Source: JBLKSS01 sp047607725 (GTDB lineage: Bacteria; Pseudomonadota; Gammaproteobacteria; Enterobacterales; Enterobacteriaceae). From it: DNA of 5,316 nt. The stretch lies in assembly GCF_047607725.1 (NCBI RefSeq), contig NZ_JBLKSS010000113.1:1-5316 (forward strand), written 5' to 3'. The position numbers and the translations under genes were made by a program. The notes below the pieces were generated by a model, which did no database searches, was not told where the DNA came from, and saw only the letters and a program-made list of their open reading frames with translations. Shown piece after piece: positions 1-5,201 of the stretch. Numbering within the stretch: position 1 is the stretch's first letter; every line of letters starts with the position of its first letter.

Positions 1-132
1 ATCGGCAGTTGCAAACTGAACGGCGTGGAGCCGGAAGCGTATCTGCGCCATGTGCTGGTGATTATCGCGGATCATCCCATCAACAAAATCAAAGAGCTCC
101 TGCCGTGGAACCTCACCATCCCTGCTGAATAA
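1..132 (+). CDS. IS66-family transposase, C-terminal end (partial)
   Basis: The frame is open from the first base and ends in TAA at 130-132, giving the last 43 residues of a protein whose start lies left of the window. The residues read IGSCKLNGVEPEAYLRHVL followed by an IADHP...ELLPWNL tail. This is the pattern of the small C-terminal domain of IS66-type transposases (the DDE_Tnp_IS66_C type), which follows the DDE catalytic core. A transposase of this family cuts and rejoins the ends of its own element. The call is supported by the terminal repeat 30 bp downstream. The catalytic residues are outside the window, so whether the full gene is intact cannot be judged. Confidence 0.88.
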   Translation: MGSCKLNGVEPEAYLRHVLVIIADHPINKIKELLPWNLTIPAE

Positions 133-162
133 CTGTCAATACGGCGCTGGGCGTACGCTTAC
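1..162 (+). mobile_element. Right end of an IS66-family insertion sequence
   Basis: After the transposase stop codon there are 30 bp that end at 162. Read from the outside inward (minus strand) the end begins GTAAGCGTACGCCCAGCG. The GTAAGCG start is the typical tip of IS66-family terminal inverted repeats. The boundary at 162 also fits the interrupted gene: homology to YcbJ stops exactly there, and the ycbJ frame then runs 8 codons into the repeat before a TGA at 136-138. The left end of the element lies outside the window, so its length, the accessory genes tnpA/tnpB and the matching left repeat cannot be seen. Confidence 0.82.
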
Positions 163-170
163 GGATAAAA
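163..170. repeat. Possible target-site duplication of the IS66 element
   Basis: IS66-family elements usually duplicate 8 bp on insertion. The 8 bases outside the right terminal repeat are GGATAAAA. If this is a simple insertion, the same 8 bases should lie next to the left end, outside this window. Only one copy is visible, so this is inferred from family behaviour and the position of the boundary. Confidence 0.35.
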
Positions 171-405
171 TGAGGCCATATACCGTCGGCAGCCGTATCT
201 CGCCTTCCCGGGCCAGCATCGACAGCTTGTAGGCTTCCTGCTGGGCGATGCCCGGGCACAAATAGCTTTTCGCTACCAGGGAAAGCGCATGGCCCTCCCT
301 GTCGTACATGGCATACAAGTGGGCATAAGGTTGCTCGCTGATGCGTTCAAGCCGACTCAACGGCTCCCCTAAAACGGCGCTTAACTCAACGTGTAATTGT
401 TCCAT
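163..405 (-). pseudogene. ycbJ: ycbJ, kinase-like protein, 5' fragment cut by the IS
   Basis: The frame starts at ATG 403-405 with MEQLHVELSAVLGEPLSRLE and continues through a segment ending RLPTVYGLIL. This follows the first 80 residues or so of E. coli YcbJ, an uncharacterised protein of about 297 residues with an aminoglycoside-phosphotransferase/kinase-like fold. Homology ends at the IS66 boundary; the last eight codons before the TGA at 136-138 come from the IS terminal repeat. The remaining part is only the beginning of the nucleotide-binding lobe. The catalytic loop and metal-binding residues, which lie in the missing two-thirds, are gone, so the product is almost certainly inactive. 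An AAGG sequence lies 11 bases ahead of the start. The gene sits downstream of kdsB in the same direction, as in E. coli. The rest of ycbJ may continue beyond the IS on the left. Confidence 0.85.
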
Positions 406-486
406 GACATCGCTAACCTTATATTCGGCACAGGATTAAACCAGCGCACCGCGCGGCACATCAAACATCATGGGGAGGATCGGCCT

Positions 487-556
487 AAAAAACGGCGCGT
501 TAGATCAAACAAAGGCGGGAAATCGGCGCGGAAATCTCGCTTGGCCCCCGCGCCGT
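487..556 (-). terminator. Possible terminator after kdsB, with an alternative hairpin
   Basis: Downstream of the kdsB stop, the minus strand has ACGGCGCG (556 to 549) able to pair with CGCGCCGT (499 to 492), directly followed by a run of six T (492 to 487). That is a terminator layout, but its loop is long, about 49 bases. A third copy, CCGCGCCG (minus strand of 524-531), can pair with the same left arm over 8 bp with a 16-base loop and no T-run, so the two hairpins exclude each other. The pairing is read directly; the terminator function is inferred and not certain. Confidence 0.35.
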
Positions 557-570
557 ACAGCACGGGACGG

Positions 571-1326
571 TTACTCCAGTTGCTGCTGCAACAAACGAAC
601 CTGCGCCAGCTCTTCCGGCGTGTCCACGCCCATGCCGGGCGCCACACTTGCCACCGCGACATGTATTTTCTCCCCATACCACAAGACGCGCAGCTGTTCG
701 AGGATCTCAATCTTCTCCAGCGGGCTGGCCGACCAGCTGACATAGTGGCGGATAAAGTCGGCGCGGTAAGCATAAATACCAATATGACGCAGCAGACCGT
801 GGGAGAGGTGCTCGCGGCTGCGGGCAAACCCTTCGCGATCCCAGGGAATCGGGGCGCGTGAGAAATAGAGCGCGTAACCACGCGCATCGACCACCACCTT
901 GACCGCGTTGGGGTTGAATGCCTCTTCCGCCGTGGTGATAGGGACCGCCAGCGTGGCCATACCGGCATCGGCGCCCGCCAGATTATCCGCCACCTGCCGA
1001 ATGATTTGCGGCGGAATGAGCGGCTCGTCCCCCTGCACATTGACGATTATCCGATCGTCGGCGAAGTCGTATCTGTCGATGACCTCTTGGAGCCGCTCGG
1101 TGCCGGACTGATGATCGGGGCGGGTCAGGCACACTTCGCCGCCGGCCCACTCAACCGCCTCGACCACGCCGGCATGATCGGTGGCGACAATGACCCGATC
1201 GGCGCCGGAGGCTTGCGCCCGTTCCATGATGCGCACCACCATGGGTTTGCCGTTGATATCGGCCAGCGGCTTACCGGGCAGCCGGCTGGAGGCGAAACGC
1301 GCGGGAATAATGGCGATGAAACTCAT
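571..1326 (-). CDS. kdsB: 3-deoxy-manno-octulosonate cytidylyltransferase (CMP-Kdo synthetase)
   Basis: KdsB is a cytoplasmic enzyme that joins CTP and Kdo to make CMP-Kdo, the activated sugar that Kdo transferase adds to the lipid A precursor. The 251-residue product matches the usual 248-residue enterobacterial length and aligns end to end with E. coli KdsB. Visible family motifs are the N-terminal nucleotide-binding IPARFASSRLPGKPL (7-21), DHQSGTERL (71-79), NVQGDEP (96-102) with metal-binding Asp100, FNPNAVKVV (137-145), YALYFSRAPIPWDR (151-164), LRVLWYGEKIHVA (212-224) and GVDTPEEL (233-240) with Asp235. The start is fixed by homology at MSF and by the ATGA overlap with the ycaR stop, which implies translational coupling; no strong ribosome-binding site precedes it. 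It looks intact and functional. The C-terminal tail RLLQQQLE differs slightly from E. coli. Confidence 0.97.
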   Translation of the reverse strand: MSFIAIIPARFASSRLPGKPLADINGKPMVVRIMERAQASGADRVIVATDHAGVVEAVEWAGGEVCLTRPDHQSGTERLQEVIDRYDFADDRIIVNVQGDEPLIPPQIIRQVADNLAGADAGMATLAVPITTAEEAFNPNAVKVVVDARGYALYFSRAPIPWDREGFARSREHLSHGLLRHIGIYAYRADFIRHYVSWSASPLEKIEILEQLRVLWYGEKIHVAVASVAPGMGVDTPEELAQVRLLQQQLE

Positions 1327-1505
1327 GAATTGGTCTCGTCCAATGTGATGGCGCGCGCTTCGCTCTCCAGTAGCACAGGGATACCGTCACGCAAAGGGTA
1401 AGCCAGCGCATCGGACTTACAAATCAGTTCCTGTCGTTCTTTGTTGTAATAAAGTTTGCCGTTACAGACCGGGCAAGCGACTATTTCCAATAGGCGATGA
1501 TCCAT
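1323..1505 (-). CDS. ycaR: YcaR, small Trm112-like (UPF0434) protein
   Basis: This 60-residue protein begins MDHRLLEIVACPVCNGKL and has the same length as E. coli YcaR with very similar sequence. It belongs to the UPF0434/Trm112p-like family of small zinc-ribbon-type proteins, whose role in bacteria is not settled. Cys11 and Cys14 form a CPxC pair and Cys29 lies in ELICK; the conserved YPLRDGIPVLL block follows at 36-46. The open frame could begin 21 codons earlier (1568), but the start at 1505 is preferred because homology begins at MDHR and a GGAGG lies just ahead. The stop codon overlaps the kdsB start as ATGA, so the two genes are one transcription unit. In E. coli it follows ycaQ, which is missing here. 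Confidence 0.94.
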   Translation of the reverse strand: MDHRLLEIVACPVCNGKLYYNKERQELICKSDALAYPLRDGIPVLLESEARAITLDETNS

Positions 1506-1509
1506 GATT

Positions 1510-1514
1510 CCTCC
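1510..1514 (-). promoter_or_regulatory. Ribosome-binding site of ycaR
   Basis: GGAGG on the minus strand, followed by AATC and then the ATG of ycaR. It is the best Shine-Dalgarno match near this gene and decides for the 60-residue start over the longer reading that begins at 1568. Confidence 0.75.
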
Positions 1515-1549
1515 AAGGGGGCATGCCTGCGCAAAGGATGATGGTGCAG

Positions 1550-1558
1550 AGAATAGCA
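1550..1558 (-). promoter_or_regulatory. Candidate extended -10 promoter for ycaR-kdsB
   Basis: The minus strand reads TGCTATTCT (1558 to 1550), an extended -10 element of the TGnTATAAT type, placing a start of transcription near 1543 and a leader of roughly 38 bases before the ycaR ATG. The -35 position (17-base spacing) reads TTCCCG, a poor match, which an extended -10 can tolerate. Since ycaQ is absent and a long repeat-bearing gap separates lpxK from ycaR, a local promoter is expected. This is a sequence match only. Confidence 0.4.
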
Positions 1559-1680
1559 TAAGCGGCACGGGCCGGGAATCACCGCCGGCAATCGTTGTCG
1601 CCTATCGCAGCATTTGCTGATGATCGTCATTTTTTTATGCAGATGTTATTGATATGTAGCCGGCGAAGGAGTAGTATTTT

Positions 1681-1696
1681 TGTGAGATGAATCACA
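1681..1696. promoter_or_regulatory. Perfect CRP (cAMP receptor protein) binding site
   Basis: The sequence is TGTGA-GATGAA-TCACA, with both half-sites matching the CRP consensus exactly and the standard 6-base spacer, flanked by T-rich sequence on the left. Its centre is between 1688 and 1689. Rightward, a TATAAG (1709-1714) would put the start near 1721, where bound CRP would sit in the -35 region and more likely repress; weaker -10 matches further right would give activating positions. Leftward, CATAAA (minus strand of 1634-1639) would put a start near 1627, exactly 61.5 bases from the centre, a class I activating position for ycaR-kdsB. The direction of control is therefore open. Confidence 0.6.
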
Positions 1697-1720
1697 CCTT
1701 AGAACATTTATAAGACAGGC

Positions 1721-1835
1721 CTGCCATAAAAACGTTAAACAAAATCATTGCTCTGTTCGCTAATTTTAGCCGCTAAGCAATAGACCATCGCTCGGACGGC
1801 CCGGTTAACTCACGTTAGCCGGGCCGTTTGTTTTT
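1721..1835 (+). ncRNA. Candidate small regulatory RNA (or leaderless remnant transcript)
   Basis: A strong rightward terminator ends at about 1835, yet no plus-strand protein gene precedes it. A TATAAG box at 1709-1714 and the CRP site just upstream suggest a transcript of roughly 115 bases. Within it, ATTGCT (1747-1752) can pair with AGCAAT (1776-1781) enclosing a smaller GCTA...TAGC hairpin (1759-1770), and an unpaired A-rich stretch (1728-1744) precedes them. This arrangement, with an AT-rich single-stranded 5' part, a stem and a terminal hairpin with a U-tract, resembles Hfq-dependent small RNAs. I do not recognise it as any known family. The 5' end is uncertain. Small frames in it (MNHTLEHL at 1687-1713; a 16-codon frame without ATG from 1726) lack ribosome-binding support. 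Confidence 0.42.
1796..1835 (+). terminator. Strong rho-independent terminator, rightward
   Basis: ACGGCCCGGTTAAC (1796-1809) pairs with GTTAGCCGGGCCGT (1814-1827) over 14 bp, all Watson-Crick except one T-G pair, around a four-base TCAC loop. TTTGTTTTT follows at 1827-1835. On the minus strand no T-run follows the hairpin, so it is not a good terminator for lpxK; it should stop a plus-strand transcript starting in the AT-rich region to its left. Confidence 0.85.
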
Positions 1836-1862
1836 CTGCCCCCCGGCACCGCGCCGCCACGC

Positions 1863-2000
1863 GTTAACTGTCCCCGGCCGCACCCTGCCGCCGAGCGTCA
1901 GGTCTCCGCGCTTTGTGCCAGGGCACCGCGCGTAGACTATCCCCTGCTGCACCATACCGCCTAACGTCAGGTATCCGCACCTGGCACCCAGGCGCCGCGC
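1863..2000. repeat. 69-bp tandem repeat, two full copies plus a partial
   Basis: Copy 1 (1863-1931) and copy 2 (1932-2000) are each 69 bp and agree at about 51 of 69 positions by hand alignment. Both carry CGTCAGGT.TCCGC in the middle and a CCGCGC end. A partial copy of the unit's end is recognisable at about 1839-1862. The array stops right at the lpxK stop codon (2002-2004). Because 69 is a multiple of 3, the minus strand has an open frame with a 23-residue period (LTLGG recurring), but it lacks a credible start signal and is probably not a gene. Copy 2 contains a short hairpin, CCTGG-cac-CCAGG. The function and origin are unknown. Confidence 0.8.
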
Positions 2001-2001
2001 G

Positions 2002-3015
2002 TTACGTTTTTGCGCCGCCGTCCGCCCCTTCACTATAGCGCCGGATGGCCTGCTCAACCGGCGTCAGCAAACTTCGCTGTGCACCCTCGGGCAGCCGCGC
2101 GTCGACCGGCAGATACCACCAATTCGCACGGGCGAAGCGGAGGCATTTGACCGCGTCCTTCTCGGTCATCAGCAACTGTTCATCCGGCGCGGCCAGCGCG
2201 TCGAGCATCTGTTGCCGGTAGGCCTGATGATCGCCAAACGCCACCTCCCGCACCGGCGTCACGCCGCCCGCGCGTACCGTGGCGAAAAAGCGCGGCGGAT
2301 GCCCAATGCCGGCCATCGCCACCACCGGCGTAAAACCTGTGAGCACGCGACGTTCACCCGTCAGCAAATTGACGGCCGCGCCGGCGACAAGCCGCATCGG
2401 CACCTCGCCAGGACGGGGCTCGCCGCCGTTGACGATGACCGCCTGCACCTGCTGTAGACGCTCGGCCCGTTCGCGCATAGGGCCGGCGGGCAGCCACCAG
2501 CCATTGCCGAACCGACGCTCGCCGTCGATAACCACCCACTCGATATCCCGCCTCAGCGCATAATGCTGCAAACCGTCGTCGGTCACCACCACGTCCAGGG
2601 GCTGCGCGCGCAGCAGCGCCGCTACCGCTTCGGCGCGCCGGTTCGCCACCGCGACCGGCGCGCAGGTTCGCTGCCAGATTAACAGCGGCTCGTCCCCGCA
2701 CTGCTCGCTGGTGGTGGTGGCGTCCAGCAGCAGCGGATACTGTGCCGCGCGCCCGCCGTAGCCGCGGGACACCACCCCGACCCGCCAGCCACGCGCTTGC
2801 AGTTGCGTCACCAGCCATAGCACCACCGGCGTTTTGCCGTTGCCGCCGGCGGTCAGGTTGCCCACCACCACGATCGGCAGCGGAAAGCGATGAACTTTCC
2901 GCCAGCCGCGGCGATAGCTGCAGCGGATAAGCGCCGTTACCAAGCCATACAGCCAGGAAAACGGCAGCAGCAGCAGATACAGCGGCGAGGCGCCGGACCA
3001 GATGCGGGCAATCAT
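2002..3015 (-). CDS. lpxK: Tetraacyldisaccharide 4'-kinase (lipid A kinase)
   Basis: LpxK is an inner-membrane enzyme that uses ATP to phosphorylate the 4' position of the tetraacyldisaccharide-1-phosphate, giving lipid IVA. The 337-residue product aligns along its length with E. coli LpxK (328 residues). An N-terminal hydrophobic membrane-anchor helix spans about 11-30. The P-loop GNLTAGGNGKT (52-62) contains Lys61. RVGVVSRGYGG (78-88), GDEP (107-110), the Walker B-type VTDDGLQHY (144-152) with Asp146/Asp147 and His151, RRFGNGWWLPAGPMRERA (167-184), MAGIGHPPRFF (234-244), DHQ (262-264) and MTEKDAVKC (283-291) are all present. The ATG overlaps the msbA stop as ATGA, so expression is probably coupled; no clear ribosome-binding site is seen. 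The C-terminus (SEGADGGAKT) is about nine residues longer than in E. coli, ending just at a tandem repeat. Confidence 0.97.
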   Translation of the reverse strand: MIARIWSGASPLYLLLLPFSWLYGLVTALIRCSYRRGWRKVHRFPLPIVVVGNLTAGGNGKTPVVLWLVTQLQARGWRVGVVSRGYGGRAAQYPLLLDATTTSEQCGDEPLLIWQRTCAPVAVANRRAEAVAALLRAQPLDVVVTDDGLQHYALRRDIEWVVIDGERRFGNGWWLPAGPMRERAERLQQVQAVIVNGGEPRPGEVPMRLVAGAAVNLLTGERRVLTGFTPVVAMAGIGHPPRFFATVRAGGVTPVREVAFGDHQAYRQQMLDALAAPDEQLLMTEKDAVKCLRFARANWWYLPVDARLPEGAQRSLLTPVEQAIRRYSEGADGGAKT

Positions 3016-4760
3016 TGACCGAACTGTAACCGGTGGAGCTGGGCGTAAACCCCCTGGCGCGACATCAGTTCCTCATGATTGCCGCGTTCGACGATCCGTC
3101 CCTCCACCACCACCAGAATTTCATCGGCTTTTTCGATGGTGGACAGGCTATGGGCGATGACCAGGGAGGTCCGATTCTTTTGCAGCGCATCCAGCGCTTT
3201 TTGGATTGCCCGTTCGGATTCGGTATCAAGCGCCGAGGTGGCTTCGTCGAGAATAAGTATCGGGCAATCGCGCAGCAGCGCGCGGGCGATAGCGATGCGC
3301 TGACGCTGGCCGCCGGAGAGCAAGACGCCGTTTTCGCCGATCACCGTGTCCAGGCCCATTTCCATTTTTTCGATGAAACCCATGGCGTAAGCCATGCGGG
3401 CCGCGTTCTCTACCTGCTCGCGGGAGTAGGTTGCCTTGCGGGCATAAGCGATATTGTTGGCGATAGTATCGTTAAACAGATGCACGTTTTGGGAAACCAA
3501 CGCCACCTGGTTACGCAGCGAGGCGAGCTTATAGGCGCGCAAATCGGTACCGTCGAGCAGGATCTGGCCCTGTTGGATATCGTAAAAACGCGTCAGCAAA
3601 TTGGCGATGGTCGATTTACCGGAGCCGGAGCGCCCCACCAACGCCACCGTATGCCCCGCCGGAATGCTCAGACTAATATCGTGCAGCGAAGGCGTCTCTT
3701 TACCGGGATAGGAAAAGGTGACGTGTTCAAAGGTGATGTCACCTTTAACGCGCTCAACTTCCACCGTGCCCTCATCCTTTTCGGTTTCCATATCAAGAAT
3801 GGAAAACAGCGTTTGGCAAGCGGCCATACCGCGTTGGAACTGAGCGTTAACGTTGGTCAAGGATTTCAGCGGGCGCATCAAGGCAATCATTGACGAAAAC
3901 ACGACGGTAATGGTACCGGCGGTCAAGGTTTCCATGACCAACGAAAAGCTGGCGGCATACAGAACAAAGGCCAGCGCAAGGGAGGCGATAAATTGGATCA
4001 GCGGATCGGAGACCGAGGAGGCGGCCACCATTTTCATCCCCTGTTGGCGCATGCGGTTGCTGACGCTGTTGAAACGCTCGTTTTCCACCTTCTGGCCGCC
4101 AAAAATTAGCACTTCCTTATGCCCTTTGAGCATCTGCTCGGCGCTGGTGGTCACCTGCCCCATGGTGTTTTGCATTCTTTTACTAATCTGGCGGAACCGT
4201 TTTGACACCTGCCGGATGGCAAACGATACCACGGGCGCAATCACCACCAGGATCAGCGACAATTGCCAACTGTAATAGAACATCATCGCGAACAGGCCGA
4301 TGATCGATGCCCCTTCACGAATCACGGTAATCAGCGCGCCGGAGGACGATGAAGCCACCTGTTCGGAATCATAGGTAATGCGCGAAAGCAGGGTGCCGGT
4401 GGATTGCTGGTCGAAAAAAGACACTGGCATGTCCATCATATGGTTAAACAGCCGGCGGCGCATGTTCATCACCACTTTGCCGGAAACCCAGGATACGCAA
4501 TAGCTGGAGACAAAGCCGCTGACGCCGCGCAGCACCATCAGGCCAATCACCACCAGCGGCATCCAGACCAGAATATTACTGTTGGCTTTGCCAAATCCGT
4601 CATCCAGCAGGGGTTTGAGCAGCGATAGCATAAAGGTATCGCTGGCGGCATTGAGTATCAGGGCAATCGCCGCGACGATCAGACCTGTCTTGAAAGGTGA
4701 AATCATCGGCCAAAGGCGACGGAAGGTCTGCCAGGTGGAGAGATCTTTATCGTTTAGCAT
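3012..4760 (-). CDS. msbA: Lipid A export ATP-binding/permease protein MsbA
   Basis: MsbA is the essential homodimeric ABC flippase that moves core-lipid A from the inner to the outer leaflet of the inner membrane. The product is 582 residues, exactly the E. coli length. The six-helix membrane domain occupies about 20-315 (helices near 25-45, 65-90, 143-160, 165-185, 252-275 and 278-300). The ATPase domain follows: Walker A GRSGSGKST (376-384) with Lys382, Q-loop Gln424, signature LSGGQ (482-486 or one residue earlier), Walker B ILILDEA with catalytic Glu506, and H-loop His537. The H-loop reads AHSLST rather than the usual AHRLST, a single-base change. The start at 4760 follows E. coli MsbA (M-x-NDKDLSTW); the ribosome-binding site is weak. 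It lies 36 bp after the comEC remnant and overlaps lpxK. Original upstream promoters in comEC may be lost. Confidence 0.98.
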   Translation of the reverse strand: MLNDKDLSTWQTFRRLWPMISPFKTGLIVAAIALILNAASDTFMLSLLKPLLDDGFGKANSNILVWMPLVVIGLMVLRGVSGFVSSYCVSWVSGKVVMNMRRRLFNHMMDMPVSFFDQQSTGTLLSRITYDSEQVASSSSGALITVIREGASIIGLFAMMFYYSWQLSLILVVIAPVVSFAIRQVSKRFRQISKRMQNTMGQVTTSAEQMLKGHKEVLIFGGQKVENERFNSVSNRMRQQGMKMVAASSVSDPLIQFIASLALAFVLYAASFSLVMETLTAGTITVVFSSMIALMRPLKSLTNVNAQFQRGMAACQTLFSILDMETEKDEGTVEVERVKGDITFEHVTFSYPGKETPSLHDISLSIPAGHTVALVGRSGSGKSTIANLLTRFYDIQQGQILLDGTDLRAYKLASLRNQVALVSQNVHLFNDTIANNIAYARKATYSREQVENAARMAYAMGFIEKMEMGLDTVIGENGVLLSGGQRQRIAIARALLRDCPILILDEATSALDTESERAIQKALDALQKNRTSLVIAHSLSTIEKADEILVVVEGRIVERGNHEELMSRQGVYAQLHRLQFGQ

Positions 4761-4796
4761 TCATTTACCAGTGCCGGGACTAAATGGCCGCCTATT

Positions 4797-5168
4797 CTAC
4801 CTATTTAGCGCGGCGACGCCAAACCACTGATGATACCATCGGCGGGAAATTTGACCCCGATAGGCCAGCACGTCAAACGACTGCGGATAAAAACGCACGC
4901 TCAGCTGGCCGCTTACCACTGTATCGCGCCAGCGAATGCCCAGACGCCGGTAGCGCTGCACCACCGCCTCAGCCGGCAGGCGCCAGGGACTGTAGCGCCC
5001 CGCCGAGGCTAACGCCACCTGCGGCCGCACCGCCCGTAAAAAGGGGGCGGTGGAGGACGTTTTACTGCCGTGATGGAGCACTTGAAGGACCTCGGCGCGT
5101 AACGCGGGTCGATCCAGGTGCAGCAACGCCCGTTCCGCCGGGGCTTCGATATCGCCGGTGAGGAGCAC
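4797..5168 (-). pseudogene. comEC: comEC (ycaI), C-terminal fragment of DNA-uptake channel protein
   Basis: The frame contains LLTGDIEAPAERALLHL, VLHHGSKTSS, ALASAGRYSPWRLPA and the ending RWYHQWFGV, which match the last part of E. coli YcaI/ComEC. That is the end of the metallo-beta-lactamase-like domain of the inner-membrane channel that takes up single-stranded DNA. Full-length proteins have about 750 residues; only about 124 remain. The membrane competence domain and the HxHxDH metal motif are missing. Homology ends near 5168-5175; the same frame meets a TAA about 14 codons further upstream. The GTG at 5166-5168 is an internal valine codon, not a real start. It keeps its ancestral place ahead of msbA, so its DNA may still hold the msbA promoter. 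The product is not expected to work. Confidence 0.88.
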
Positions 5169-5201
5169 CCGGAAGCGACGTAAGCGCCCCGTGGAGGACG
5201 T

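Noticed and set aside
468..1040. 190-codon minus-strand frame and 154-codon plus-strand frame over kdsB
   Set aside because: Both overlap kdsB in other frames and are Arg/Ser/Trp-rich, as expected of shadows of G+C-rich coding DNA.
1505..1568. N-terminal extension of ycaR to 81 residues
   Set aside because: The family starts at MDHR, and the GGAGG just ahead of 1505 supports the shorter form. The extension overlaps the probable promoter.
1687..1713. Eight-codon frame MNHTLEHL near the CRP site
   Set aside because: The ATG lies inside the CRP site and upstream of the likely transcript start, and the nearest AAGGAG is about 17 bases ahead, too far to direct it.
1726..1776. Sixteen-codon frame (KTLNKIIALFANFSR after an ATA) resembling the start of a signal peptide
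   Set aside because: There is no ATG, GTG or TTG start in a useful position and the frame is very short. It could be the remains of a small protein gene but cannot be supported.
1815..2057. 80-codon minus-strand frame across the tandem repeat
   Set aside because: It overlaps the end of lpxK, has no convincing ribosome-binding site, and its regularity comes from the 69-bp period. It is treated as a repeat, not a gene.
3033..3893. Long plus-strand open frame of 286 codons opposite msbA
   Set aside because: It lies wholly antisense to a strongly conserved gene, its composition (rich in Gln, His, Gly, Arg) is that of a shadow frame, and it resembles no family known to me.
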